This document shows, piece by piece, positions 8,719 to 17,150 of a stretch of DNA of 64,000 nucleotides (the stretch's first letter is position 1; the number at the start of each line of letters is the position of its first letter). The DNA comes from Streptomyces griseoflavus. GTDB lineage: Bacteria > Actinomycetota > Actinomycetes > Streptomycetales > Streptomycetaceae. Below the pieces are notes generated by a model, which saw only the letters and a program-made list of their open reading frames with translations, did no database searches and was not told where the DNA came from. Position numbers and translations under genes: made by a program. The stretch spans positions 1 through 64,000 of the forward strand of contig NZ_BMUC01000008.1 in assembly GCF_014649995.1 (NCBI RefSeq), written 5' to 3'.

Positions 8719-9492
8719 TCAGCGGACGTCGTCCGGGAGGAGCCGGGCGAGGGTGCGGACGGCCCGGTACTGGAGGGTCTTGATGGCGCCCTCGTTCTTG
8801 CCCATCACGCGCGCGGTCTCGGCGACGGACAGGCCCTGCAGGAACCGCAGCGTGACGCACTCCCGCTGTTGGGGGTTGAGCCGTCGTACGGCATCGAGGA
8901 GGGCGGCGTTGGACAGGGACTCGAGGACGGAGTCCTCGGGGGAGCGCTCGACCTCGTTGGCGTCGAGCATCTCCCCGGTGGTGACCTCGAGGCGGAAGCG
9001 GCTGGACTTGAAGTGGTCGGCGACGAGGTTGCGGGCGATGGTCACCAGCCAGGCGCCGAAGTCGCGGCCCTGCCAGGTGAAGGTGCCGATGCGGCGCAGC
9101 GCCCGCAGAAAGGTCTCGCTGGTGAGGTCCTCGGCGGTCGCCTTCCCGCCGACCCGGTAGTAGATGTACCGGTACACGGTGTCGCTGTACTGGTCGTAGA
9201 GCCGTCCGAACGCCTCGGCCTCACCGGCCTGGGCGCGCTCCACGAGATCCATCATCCGGGCACTGTCGCTGTCGGCGGCGGGGCGGCGGGTGGTGGTCGC
9301 ACGCCCCCGTCTGCCGACTGCGGCGGTGCCCATGCCCTCGGCGAGGGCGTAGCACGGGCCGGCGGGGGCGGCGGCGAATGCCGGGACGGTGTGCGCGGTG
9401 GGGACGGCGGCGCGCAGCATGTCTCGGGCTGTCGCGACGGATGCGCGCAGCGTAGCCAGGCCCGAGGCGTCAACCCCGACGTGTGGGTACAC
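8719..9492 (-). CDS. bldN: BldN, developmental ECF sigma factor with N-terminal pro-sequence
   Basis: A 257-residue ECF RNA polymerase sigma factor. The first roughly 85 residues (YPHVGVDASGLATLRASVATA...) match the pro-sequence of BldN, known to be removed by proteolysis. Region 2 follows (AFGRLYDQYSDTVYRYIYYR..., core binding and -10 recognition) with the WQGRDFGAWLVTIARN segment, then region 4 with its helix-turn-helix (ECVTLRFLQGLSVAETARVMG). BldN is needed for aerial growth and drives rodlin, chaplin and bldM promoters in model streptomycetes. The start is GTG 9492 with GGGAG upstream. rsbN lies 271 bases downstream on the same strand. Confidence 0.93.
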   Translation of the reverse strand: MYPHVGVDASGLATLRASVATARDMLRAAVPTAHTVPAFAAAPAGPCYALAEGMGTAAVGRRGRATTTRRPAADSDSARMMDLVERAQAGEAEAFGRLYDQYSDTVYRYIYYRVGGKATAEDLTSETFLRALRRIGTFTWQGRDFGAWLVTIARNLVADHFKSSRFRLEVTTGEMLDANEVERSPEDSVLESLSNAALLDAVRRLNPQQRECVTLRFLQGLSVAETARVMGKNEGAIKTLQYRAVRTLARLLPDDVR

Positions 9493-10030
9493 GGGACTCC
9501 CAGAGGCAGAGCTTTCGATCACGTGCAGTACATGCAGTGCGGGGCCGTTCACCCGTCGTAGCGACGGGTTGGTCCCGGATTGCGTCTGAGGAGAATAACG
9601 CTTCGTGCAGGGCCTGCTACACCGAGTTGCTCAAATCACCGATTACGTCGCTTCCGTAGCCGGTTGACGTTCGTTCAAGTGGTGATTGATGACCGGTTGT
9701 TGACCGGGAGGTTTCGTATTGGGGGTGGGACCCGGACGAGTTGTGGCCGTGTGCAGCCAACGTGACTGAACAGGGGGGTTGCGGGGTACGGGAGTTGGAT
9801 TCGGGGTGTTTGTGGGTGGGGCGGGGGATTTGGTCGGGGTCGGTCACGGGGGTGGCGTCAACGGCGTGGGCGCGGAAGCGGGTCGCTGACCGTACCGGGC
9901 TCCGGGTGTGCCGCTCGGCGCCACTGGCGCCGCAGCGTCGACCTGCCCGCGCAGGCGCGGGAACACATGGCCCGGCAGTCACGGAAGGGCGGGCGGCCCG
10001 TCAGGCCGTTCGGTCCGTGGCCGAGTGGGG
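9493..10030. promoter_or_regulatory. 538-bp gene-free region upstream of bldN
   Basis: No convincing gene is seen here on either strand. The left part is the bldN leader and promoter. Notable elements are the direct repeat-like GTGCAGTACATGCAGTGC (9523-9540) and the inverted pair AATCACC (9635-9641) with GGTGATT (9681-9687), either of which could be regulator sites. bldN is known to be repressed by BldD in other streptomycetes, but I could not place a clear BldD box. The right part is the 3' side of the HAD gene, with GC-rich sequence and no clear terminator. Confidence 0.4.
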
Positions 10031-10942
10031 TCAGCGGCGCTTGCGGTGGAGGGCGATGGCCGCCGCGGTGCCGCCGGCCACCGCGCCGACGCCCGCCGCC
10101 GCGGGGATGCCGACCTTGGCGGCCTTGCGTCCGGTGCGGTAGTCGCGCAGCCGCCAGTCCATGCGGCGGGCGTGCTTGCGGAGCTTGGAGTCGGGGTTGA
10201 TCGCGTAGGGGTGGCCCACCAGGGACAGCATGGGGATGTCGTTGTGCGAGTCGCTGTACGCGGCGCAGCGGCCCAGGTCCAGCTCCTCGGCCAGCGCCAG
10301 GGCGCGTACCGCTTCGGCCTTGGCCGGGCCGTGCAGCGGTTCACCGACCAGTTTGCCCGTGTACACGCCATCGATCGACTCGGCGACCGTGCCCAGGGCG
10401 CCGGTCAGCCCCAGCCGGCGGGCGATCACGGTGGCGATCTCCACCGGTGCCGCCGTGACGAGCCACACCCGCTGTCCCGCGTCGAGGTGCGCCTGGGCCA
10501 GCGCCCGGGTGCCCGGCCAGATCCGCTCGGCCATGTACTCGTCGTAGATCTCCTCGCCGATGGACTGCAGCTCGGCGACGCGGTGGCCCTGGACGATGGA
10601 GAGCGCCGAGTCGCGGGCCTCCTGCATGTGCTCGGGGTCCTCGACCCCGGCGAGCCGGAACCACGCCTGCTGCCAGGCGAACCGGGCGAGCTCGCGGGTC
10701 TCGAAGAACTTCCGCTTGTACAGTCCGCGCCCGAAGTGGAACAGGGCCGCGCCCTGCATCACCGTGTTGTCCAGGTCGAAGAACGCGGCGGCCCGTTCGT
10801 CGCCGTGCACCGGGAATTCGGGTTCGCGTTCGGAAATCTCCTGGGTGGACTTCCGTGCGGCCTCCGCCGAGGCCTCGCCTGCCAACACGCTCCGCGCCGT
10901 GGCGGAGCGCCTACGGGGGGTGAGCCATCCGAGAGCGGCCAT
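10031..10942 (-). CDS. HAD-IB (SerB-like) phosphatase with C-terminal membrane anchor
   Basis: A 303-residue protein. The HAD domain starts near residue 40 with AAFFDLDNTV, where the two aspartates are the nucleophile and acid/base. Later motifs are LVTAAPVEI (Thr, motif II), K in GEPLHGPAKAEAV (motif III) and YSDSHNDIPML (motif IV). This order fits HAD subfamily IB (SerB/CicA-like). The last roughly 25 residues form a hydrophobic helix with an RKRR end, so the enzyme is probably tail-anchored to the membrane. ATG 10942 is chosen because earlier in-frame starts extend toward the divergent glutaredoxin gene. Related streptomycete proteins are described as differentiation-associated; the substrate is unknown. 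Confidence 0.82.
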   Translation of the reverse strand: MAALGWLTPRRRSATARSVLAGEASAEAARKSTQEISEREPEFPVHGDERAAAFFDLDNTVMQGAALFHFGRGLYKRKFFETRELARFAWQQAWFRLAGVEDPEHMQEARDSALSIVQGHRVAELQSIGEEIYDEYMAERIWPGTRALAQAHLDAGQRVWLVTAAPVEIATVIARRLGLTGALGTVAESIDGVYTGKLVGEPLHGPAKAEAVRALALAEELDLGRCAAYSDSHNDIPMLSLVGHPYAINPDSKLRKHARRMDWRLRDYRTGRKAAKVGIPAAAGVGAVAGGTAAAIALHRKRR

Positions 10943-11037
10943 GGCGTGAGCATAGCCAGTCGCCGGGCCTGTTCCGGAGCCGAGAGGTTGGAGCGTCGTG
11001 AACTCTCCGGGTCCGTGTCGTGAAGGAGGGCGCGACA

Positions 11038-11325
11038 ATGGCCCGTATGAGCCCTCTCTTCCGCCGCAACACCCCGGCCGCTCCGCGGGACCGGCTCGTC
11101 ACCCTCGTCCGCAAACCCGGCTGCCATCTGTGTGACGACGCGCAGGTGGTGGTGGAGAAGGTGTGCGGGGAGCTCGGCGTCCCGTGGGAGCGGAAGGACA
11201 TCACCGAGGACCGGGAGCTGTACGACGCGTACTGGGAGCAGATCCCGGTCGTCCTCGTCGACGGGGAGCAGCACACCTTCTGGCGGGTCGACGAAGGCCG
11301 GCTGCGCAAGGCGCTGAGTGACTGA
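11038..11325 (+). CDS. glutaredoxin-family thiol protein
   Basis: A 95-residue thioredoxin-fold protein. The motif KPGCHLCDDA (Cys-x-x-Cys) sits near residue 27-36 at the end of the first strand, and the cis-proline loop is IPVVLVDGEQ. These are hallmarks of glutaredoxin-like proteins (DUF836/YruB group). A role in thiol/disulfide exchange in the cytosol is expected. ATG 11038 has an excellent GAAGGAGG ribosome site 8 bases upstream. It sits immediately before the rex-hem operon, which also concerns redox state. Confidence 0.85.
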   Translation: MARMSPLFRRNTPAAPRDRLVTLVRKPGCHLCDDAQVVVEKVCGELGVPWERKDITEDRELYDAYWEQIPVVLVDGEQHTFWRVDEGRLRKALSD

Positions 11326-11625
11326 CCGGCCAGTCCAATCTGGCGGAAAGTCGCTTAGGATCGATGGTGACTTGGTCTCGGGGGCGGGATTCACAGAGGA
11401 GAGTGTGCGGTTTTGCCCCCGAAAGAAAAGGAACGATGGTGCGCATGCGCCGGTTCCGTACGCGTGCGCCGGGGTTGCGTGACCCCGGTCACGTTGGCCG
11501 GGCAAATCGGACACAATCTTTGTGCACGCGTTCACAAAGACATAGCCTGCATGCGACGGGGCGGTCCGGGGACGTATGACCTGACGTATGACCGCCTGAA
11601 GCCCCGCTCTACCCGCAGGAGCACC
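11326..11625 (+). promoter_or_regulatory. promoter and leader region of the rex-hem operon
   Basis: This 300-bp gap contains no gene. It carries the Rex operator (11521-11536) about 90 bases before the rex start and an AGGAG ribosome site at 11617-11621. The sequence TCGCTTAGGATCGATGG around 11350 could hold an upstream promoter element. In the well-studied S. coelicolor case rex has two promoters and represses one of them; the same arrangement is likely here. Confidence 0.6.
11521..11536. promoter_or_regulatory. Rex operator (ROP)
   Basis: TGTGCACGCGTTCACA is a 16-bp imperfect palindrome that differs at one position from the published ROP consensus TGTGAACGCGTTCACA. Its placement upstream of rex-hemACD implies NADH-sensitive autoregulation: Rex binds when NADH/NAD+ is low and leaves when NADH rises. 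Confidence 0.9.
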
Positions 11626-12393
11626 GTGGCAACTGGCCGAACTCACCGACCGGCGACCCGTAGCCGAGGAATTCCCGAGGCCACCGTCGCCAGGCTTCCG
11701 CTGTACCTCCGAGCCCTCACCGCGCTCTCCGAGCGTTCGGTGCCCACGGTCTCCTCGGAAGAACTGGCGGCCGCCGCGGGCGTCAACTCCGCGAAGCTCC
11801 GCAAGGACTTCTCCTACCTGGGCTCGTACGGGACCAGGGGTGTCGGTTACGACGTCGAGTATCTCGTCTACCAGATCTCCCGTGAACTCGGCCTGACCCA
11901 GGACTGGCCGGTTGTGATCGTCGGGATCGGTAACCTCGGTGCCGCGCTCGCCAACTACGGCGGGTTCGCCTCCCGCGGTTTCCGGGTCGCCGCGCTGATC
12001 GACGCCGACCCGGCGATGGCCGGCAAGCCCGTCGCCGGCATCCCGGTGCAGCACACCGACGAACTCGAGTCGATCATCACGGACAACGGTGTGTCGATCG
12101 GCGTGATCGCGACCCCCGCCGGCGCCGCCCAGCAGGTCTGCGACCGCCTCGTGGCCGCCGGCGTCACCTCCATCCTGAACTTCGCGCCGACCGTGCTGTC
12201 CGTGCCGGAGGGCGTCGACGTGCGCAAGGTGGACCTCTCCATCGAGCTGCAGATCCTCGCCTTCCACGAGCAGCGCAAGGCCGGCGAGGAGGCCGCGGCC
12301 GGGACCGCCACCGCCCCGGCCGCCACCGCCCGCAAGGACTCCGCCACCGACCAGGGGCCCGACGGGGACGTCCCCGCCGTGATGCCGGCATGA
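11626..12393 (+). CDS. rex: redox-sensing transcriptional repressor Rex
   Basis: A 255-residue repressor. Residues about 15-85 form the winged-helix DNA-binding domain (SSEELAAAAGVNSAKLRKDFSYLG), then comes a Rossmann domain with the dinucleotide motif GIGNLG at 100-105 and an acidic Asp ending beta-2 (LIDADP). A C-terminal helix swaps between subunits in known structures. It senses NADH/NAD+ and controls respiration and heme genes. GTG 11626 is chosen because of the AGGAG site 5 bases upstream. Residues past about 225 form an Ala/Thr/Pro-rich tail common in streptomycetes. The stop overlaps the hemA start (ATGA). Confidence 0.95.
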   Translation: MATGRTHRPATRSRGIPEATVARLPLYLRALTALSERSVPTVSSEELAAAAGVNSAKLRKDFSYLGSYGTRGVGYDVEYLVYQISRELGLTQDWPVVIVGIGNLGAALANYGGFASRGFRVAALIDADPAMAGKPVAGIPVQHTDELESIITDNGVSIGVIATPAGAAQQVCDRLVAAGVTSILNFAPTVLSVPEGVDVRKVDLSIELQILAFHEQRKAGEEAAAGTATAPAATARKDSATDQGPDGDVPAVMPA

Positions 12394-14123
12394 GTCTCCT
12401 CGTCGTCGGACTGAGCCACCGCAGCGCGCCGGTCAGCGTGCTGGAGCGGGCCTCCCTGGCCGCGGACGCGCAGACCAAGCTGCTGCAGGACACGGTCGCC
12501 ACCGAGCCCACCACCGAGGGCGCGGTCCTCGCCACCTGCAACCGCATCGAGCTGTACGCCGACGTGGACAAGTTCCACGCCGGTGTCGCCGAGCTGTCCA
12601 CGCTGCTCGCCCAGCACAGCGGGGTCGGCCTGGAGGAGCTCACTCCCTATCTCTATGTGCACTACGAGGACCGGGCCGTCCACCACCTGTTCTCGGTGGC
12701 CTGCGGACTGGACTCGATGGTCGTGGGCGAGGGGCAGATCCTCGGCCAGATCAAGGACTCGCTCGCCCGCGCGCAGGAGCTGCACACCGCCGGACGGCTG
12801 CTGAACGACCTGTTCCAGCAGGCGCTGCGGGTCGGCAAGCGCGCCCACTCCGAGACCGGGATCGACCGCGCCGGACAGTCCCTGGTGACCTTCGGCCTGG
12901 AGCAGCTCGCCCACGGGGCACCCGTGGAGACCTGGGCCGACGGCAAGAAGGCCCTGGTCATCGGCGCCGGCTCGATGTCCTCGCTGGCCGCGGCGACCCT
13001 CGCGCGGGCCGGTGTGGCCGAGGTCGTCGTCGCCAACCGCACGCCCGACCGTGCCGAGCGGCTCGCGCAGATCCTGACCGAGGGCGACGACACGAACGTG
13101 CTGGCCCGCGCGGTACCGATGACGTCGGTGCCGTTCGAGCTGACACGTGCAGACGTCGTCGTCTCCTGCACCGGCGCGACCGGACTTGTCCTCACGGGCG
13201 ACGCGATCGCCGCGGGCGTCGAGGGCCGTACCGGTGCGCCGCGGATCGTCGTCGACCTCGACGAGGAGGCGGAGCGCGCCCCGGCCTCGCGGACGCCCGC
13301 GACGCAGTCGCCGCTGCCGCCCGCCGCCGCGGGCACCGACGAGAACTGCCCGCTCGACCTGTCCGCCGTACCGCCCGGCTTCTCCGTGATGGGCGAGGCC
13401 GCCGTCGCCGGCATGGACGCGGCGACGCTGGAGCAGCACGCCGCGTGGGCCGCGGGCACGACCGTCGACCGCCGCCCGGCGGGCCGCGTCGGCCCGGAGG
13501 CCGACGCCGAGCTGATCGGCGCGCTCGCCGCGACCGCGTCCGTGGTCGGCCGGATCCCCGAGCGTCGCCGCCCGGAGCAGGTGGCCGAGCCGCCGCGCCC
13601 CGAGCCGGTGCTGTTCCTGCTGGACCTCGCGATGCCGCGCGACATCGACGCGGCCGCGCACCGGCTGGCCGGCGTGCGGCTGGTCGACATCGAATCGCTC
13701 GCGGAAGCCTCCGCGGACGCTCCGATGGCTGCCGATGTGGACCAGGTGCGGCGTATCGTCTCCGACGAGGTCGCCGCGTTCGGGGCGGCACAGCGGGCGG
13801 CGCACATCACGCCGACCGTCGTCGCCCTGCGCACCATGGCGGCCGACGTGGTGGCCGGAGAGATCGCCCGCCTGGAGGGGCGGCTGCCCGGCCTGGACGA
13901 CAAGCACCGCGCGGAGATCACCCAGACCGTGCGGCGGGTGGTCGACAAGCTGCTGCACGCACCGACGGTACGGGTCAAGCAGCTCGCCGCCGAGCCCGGC
14001 GGAGCCGGGTACGCCGACGCGCTGCGCACCCTGTTCGACCTCGACCAGGAGACGGTGGCCTCCGTCTCCCGCGCCGAGGAAAGCACCGAGAAGCGAGACG
14101 CAAGGAACCGAGGGCCGGGATGA
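12390..14123 (+). CDS. hemA: glutamyl-tRNA reductase
   Basis: A 577-residue enzyme that reduces glutamyl-tRNA to glutamate-1-semialdehyde, the first committed step of C5-type heme synthesis. The catalytic cysteine is C50 in LATCNRIELYA; VVGEGQILGQIKDS is the family signature and GAGSMSSLAA starts the NADPH domain. The C-terminal dimerisation helix includes the RLPGLDDKHRAEI region. The usual length is about 420-470; this protein has an insert of roughly 110-130 residues (about 290-405), Pro/Ala/Arg rich, between the NADPH domain and FLLDLAMPRDID. It overlaps rex by ATGA and hemC by ATGA. Confidence 0.96.
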   Translation: MSLLVVGLSHRSAPVSVLERASLAADAQTKLLQDTVATEPTTEGAVLATCNRIELYADVDKFHAGVAELSTLLAQHSGVGLEELTPYLYVHYEDRAVHHLFSVACGLDSMVVGEGQILGQIKDSLARAQELHTAGRLLNDLFQQALRVGKRAHSETGIDRAGQSLVTFGLEQLAHGAPVETWADGKKALVIGAGSMSSLAAATLARAGVAEVVVANRTPDRAERLAQILTEGDDTNVLARAVPMTSVPFELTRADVVVSCTGATGLVLTGDAIAAGVEGRTGAPRIVVDLDEEAERAPASRTPATQSPLPPAAAGTDENCPLDLSAVPPGFSVMGEAAVAGMDAATLEQHAAWAAGTTVDRRPAGRVGPEADAELIGALAATASVVGRIPERRRPEQVAEPPRPEPVLFLLDLAMPRDIDAAAHRLAGVRLVDIESLAEASADAPMAADVDQVRRIVSDEVAAFGAAQRAAHITPTVVALRTMAADVVAGEIARLEGRLPGLDDKHRAEITQTVRRVVDKLLHAPTVRVKQLAAEPGGAGYADALRTLFDLDQETVASVSRAEESTEKRDARNRGPG

Positions 14124-15079
14124 CTGAGAAGGCACTGAGGCTGGGGACGCGGCGGAGCAAGCTCGCCATGGCCCAGTCCGGGCAGGTGGCGGATGCCGTG
14201 AGCCAGGTGACCGGACGGCCCGTCGAGCTCGTCGAGATCACCACGTACGGCGACGTCTCGCGCGAGCACCTCGCGCAGATCGGCGGCACGGGTGTGTTCG
14301 TGGCCGCGCTGCGGGAGGCGCTGGCGCGCGGCGAGGTGGACTTCGCGGTGCACTCGCTGAAGGACCTGCCGACCACGCAGCCCGACGAACTGGTCGTGGC
14401 GGCCATCCCGGTGCGCGAGGACCCGCGCGACGTGATGGTGACCCGCGACGCGCTGAAGCTGACCGACCTGCCGCGCGGCGCCCGCATCGGTACGGGTTCG
14501 CCGCGCCGCATGGCGCAGCTGAACGCGTACGCGCGCAGCCGCGGCATGGACTTCGAGACCGTCCCGATCCGGGGCAACGTCGACACCCGCATCGGGTACG
14601 TCCACCAGGGCGAACTGGACGCCGTGGTGCTGGCCGCCGCCGGGCTCAACCGGGTCGGCCGCAGCGACGAGGTGACCGACTTCCTGTCGGTCGACACGAT
14701 TCTGCCCGCTCCCGGCCAGGGAGCACTGGCGGTCGAGACCACCGCGGACAACGCGGACCTCATCGCCGCGCTCGCCGAGCTCGACGACCCGTTCACGCGG
14801 GTCGCCGTGACGGCCGAGCGGTCACTGCTCGCCGCCCTGGAGGCCGGCTGCAGCGCACCCGTGGGGGCGCTGGCCGACCTCTTGACCGCCGGGCAGTCTG
14901 TCAAGGAAATGCGCCTGCGCGGCGTCGTCGGCTCGACCGACGGTGCCACGCTGGTGCAGCTGTCCACCACCGGTCCCGTGCCCGAGACGCACGAGGCGGC
15001 GATGGCGCTCGGTCGCGAACTCGCCACCGAGATGCTCGCGCAGGGCGCGGCCGGTCTGATGGGGGAGCGAGCACATTGA
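14120..15079 (+). CDS. hemC: porphobilinogen deaminase (hydroxymethylbilane synthase)
   Basis: A 319-residue enzyme joining four porphobilinogen units into hydroxymethylbilane. It starts LRLGTRRSKLAMAQS as in the family, keeps the FAVHSLKDLPT segment with the catalytic Asp context nearby, the conserved RIGTGSPRRMAQL arginines that bind substrate acetates, and C244 in EAGCSAPVGAL, which carries the dipyrromethane cofactor. The start codon overlaps the hemA stop and the stop overlaps the hemD TTG start, so translation is coupled. Confidence 0.96.
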   Translation: MTEKALRLGTRRSKLAMAQSGQVADAVSQVTGRPVELVEITTYGDVSREHLAQIGGTGVFVAALREALARGEVDFAVHSLKDLPTTQPDELVVAAIPVREDPRDVMVTRDALKLTDLPRGARIGTGSPRRMAQLNAYARSRGMDFETVPIRGNVDTRIGYVHQGELDAVVLAAAGLNRVGRSDEVTDFLSVDTILPAPGQGALAVETTADNADLIAALAELDDPFTRVAVTAERSLLAALEAGCSAPVGALADLLTAGQSVKEMRLRGVVGSTDGATLVQLSTTGPVPETHEAAMALGRELATEMLAQGAAGLMGERAH

Positions 15080-16773
15080 GCCCCACCACCCTTCCCGCCC
15101 CTCCCGAACACGGGCACGTCACCTTCCTCGGTGCCGGACCCGGGGATCCGGGACTGCTGACTCTGCGCGCCGTGGAGGCCCTGGCGAACGCGGACGTCCT
15201 CGTCGCCGAGCACGAGGTCCTCGACGTCGTGCGCCGGCACGCCAGGCAGGGCGTCGCCGAGGTGCACACGGAGGCCGATCCGACGGTCCCGGGTACAGGC
15301 ACGCCCCAGCTGACGGTCGTTGACGGCGCGTCAACACCCGCCAGTGTCCCCGCGATCAGGGATGCCGCACATCTTGTCATGGAGGCCGCGCGGGGCGGCA
15401 GGCGGGTCGTGCGTGCGGTGTCCGGTGACCCCGGGCTCGACGCGTACGCCGCCGAGGAGATGCTGGCGTGCGCCTCGGCGGGGGTGCCGTTCGAGGTCGT
15501 GCCCGGAATCGCCACCGCGGTCGGCGTGCCCGCGTACGCCGGTGTGCCGCTGCGTGACGCCGAGGGCGCGGACGTGCGGTTCGTCGACGCGCGCACGGCG
15601 TCCGACCGGTGCTGGACGGAGGTCGGTGCGTCGGACGGCACGGTGGTCGTCTCCACCACGCTGGACTCCGTGGCGGCCACGGCAGGCGAACTGGTGTCCG
15701 CCGGACGCAAGCCCGATACGCCGATGACGGTGACGGTCGCCGGTACGACGACGCGGCAGCGCTCCTGGACGGCGACGCTCGGCACGATCGCGCAGACGCT
15801 GAAGCAGGCGAAGGTGCTGCCCTCCCCGGAGGGCGGAAGGCCGGTGATAGCCGTGGTCGGTGAGCGTTCCGCCCCCGCCCAGCGCGACCGGCTGGCGTGG
15901 TTCGAGTCCAAGCCGCTGTTCGGCTGGAAGGTGCTCGTGCCGCGCACGAAGGAGCAGGCGGCGTCGCTCTCCGACCAGCTCCGCTCCTACGGTGCCGTGC
16001 CGCACGAGGTGCCGACGATCGCCGTCGAGCCGCCGCGCACGCCCCAGCAGATGGAGCGCGCCGTCAAGGGCCTGGTGACGGGCCGCTACGAGTGGATCGC
16101 CTTCACGTCGGTCAACGCGGTGAAGGCGGTGCGGGAGAAGTTCGAGGAGTACGGGCTCGACGCGCGTGCCTTCGCGGGCATCAAGGTCGCCGCGGTCGGC
16201 GACCAGACCGCCCAGGCGCTGATCGACTTCGGCGTCCGGCCGGACCTGGTGCCGAGCGGGGAGCAGTCGGCCCGCGGTCTCGTGGAGGACTGGCCGCCGT
16301 ACGACCCGGTCTTCGACCCGATCGACCGTGTCTTCCTGCCGCGCGCCGACATCGCCACGGAGACGCTGGTCGCCGGGCTGATCGAGCTCGGCTGGGAGGT
16401 GGACGACGTGACCGCCTACCGCACGGTCCGCGCGTCGCCGCCGCCGGCGGAGACCCGTGAGGCGATCAAGGGCGGTGGCTTCGACGCGGTGATGTTCACG
16501 TCGTCGTCGACGGTCCGGAACCTCGTCGGCATCGCGGGCAAGCCGCACAACGTGACGGTGATCGCCTGCATCGGCCCGGCCACGGCAAAGACCGCCGAGG
16601 AGCACGGCCTGCGGGTCGACGTGATGGCTCCCGAGCCGTCGGTCCACAAGCTGGCGGAAGCCCTGGCCGACTTCGGCGCGCGGCGCCGGCTGGCGGCGAT
16701 CGAGGCGGGCGACCCGGTGACGCGGCCGAGCGAGCGGCGCCCGGGGGCGCGGAGACGCCGGTCGACGACGTGA
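15076..16773 (+). CDS. hemD: fused uroporphyrinogen-III C-methyltransferase / uroporphyrinogen-III synthase
   Basis: A 565-residue two-domain protein. Residues about 15-250 form the SAM-dependent tetrapyrrole methylase fold (VTFLGAGPGDPGLLTLRAVEAL, then VSGDPGLDAYA and the late PMTVTVAGTTTRQRS). Residues about 275-530 form the uroporphyrinogen-III synthase (GWKVLVPRTKEQA...SLSDQLRSYGA; FTSVNAV; FTSSSTVRNL). In this fusion the methylase half can direct flux to siroheme or cobalamin, but its activity here is inferred; parts look divergent compared with stand-alone CobA. The start is TTG 15076, overlapping the hemC stop. It is the last gene of the operon, with a hairpin 20 bases after the stop. 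Confidence 0.92.
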   Translation: MSPTTLPAPPEHGHVTFLGAGPGDPGLLTLRAVEALANADVLVAEHEVLDVVRRHARQGVAEVHTEADPTVPGTGTPQLTVVDGASTPASVPAIRDAAHLVMEAARGGRRVVRAVSGDPGLDAYAAEEMLACASAGVPFEVVPGIATAVGVPAYAGVPLRDAEGADVRFVDARTASDRCWTEVGASDGTVVVSTTLDSVAATAGELVSAGRKPDTPMTVTVAGTTTRQRSWTATLGTIAQTLKQAKVLPSPEGGRPVIAVVGERSAPAQRDRLAWFESKPLFGWKVLVPRTKEQAASLSDQLRSYGAVPHEVPTIAVEPPRTPQQMERAVKGLVTGRYEWIAFTSVNAVKAVREKFEEYGLDARAFAGIKVAAVGDQTAQALIDFGVRPDLVPSGEQSARGLVEDWPPYDPVFDPIDRVFLPRADIATETLVAGLIELGWEVDDVTAYRTVRASPPPAETREAIKGGGFDAVMFTSSSTVRNLVGIAGKPHNVTVIACIGPATAKTAEEHGLRVDVMAPEPSVHKLAEALADFGARRRLAAIEAGDPVTRPSERRPGARRRRSTT

Positions 16774-16793
16774 CGGTCGTAGCGTCGAGGTGA

Positions 16794-16823
16794 GGAGGGG
16801 CGCCCTTTCGGGGGCGCCCCTCC
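16794..16823 (+). terminator. terminator of the rex-hem operon
   Basis: A 12-bp perfect stem (GGAGGGGCGCCC with GGGCGCCCCTCC) with a 6-base loop, followed by TTTT. It lies 20 bases after the hemD stop. Confidence 0.88.
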
Positions 16824-16878
16824 TTTTCCGGTTTCCGCGGTCCCGCGCACGTCGCCCGGGATTCCCGCGGTCGTCGCC

Positions 16879-17049
16879 TCAGGCGCGCATCAGGGGAAGC
16901 CGTTCCAGCCGTTCGTCGATGGCGGTGACCACCATGCCGGGGACGGGGCAGTCCCGCTGCACGGAGCCCGGCGAATCCGGGTACGGCCCGCTCCCGGTCG
17001 GTGAACCGGCCGGCCGCTGGGGCGTGCGGACAGGTCCGGTGCCGTGCAC
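16879..17049 (-). CDS. possible small protein of 56 residues, unassigned
   Basis: On the minus strand, an open frame with a GTG start reads VHGTGPVRTPQRPAGSP..., ending VVTAIDERLERLPLMRA. The C-terminal half looks like real protein (ordered charged and aliphatic residues, no run of Arg/Pro). The N-terminal half is less convincing and the ribosome site is unclear. It sits between the hem terminator and a convergently placed lipoprotein gene. I do not recognise a family, and it may be a remnant or noise. Confidence 0.3.
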   Translation of the reverse strand: MHGTGPVRTPQRPAGSPTGSGPYPDSPGSVQRDCPVPGMVVTAIDERLERLPLMRA

Positions 17050-17150
17050 GACCGTGGGGGCGGAACTGGACTTCGGCCGGTGACCGGGGCCCTCTCCGTC
17101 ACGCGGGCCTGAGGGTGCGCTCCGCCACACGCCGGACGGCGTCGGGCCGT

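Noticed and set aside
9493-9552. Upstream extension of bldN to position 9552
   Set aside because: The extension has no ribosome site, and the GTG at 9492 with GGGAG matches the known BldN start (YPHVGVD).
11955-14135. Minus-strand open frame of more than 700 codons over rex-hemA
   Set aside because: Antisense shadow of well-identified genes; composition is His/Arg/Gly-rich with no domain.
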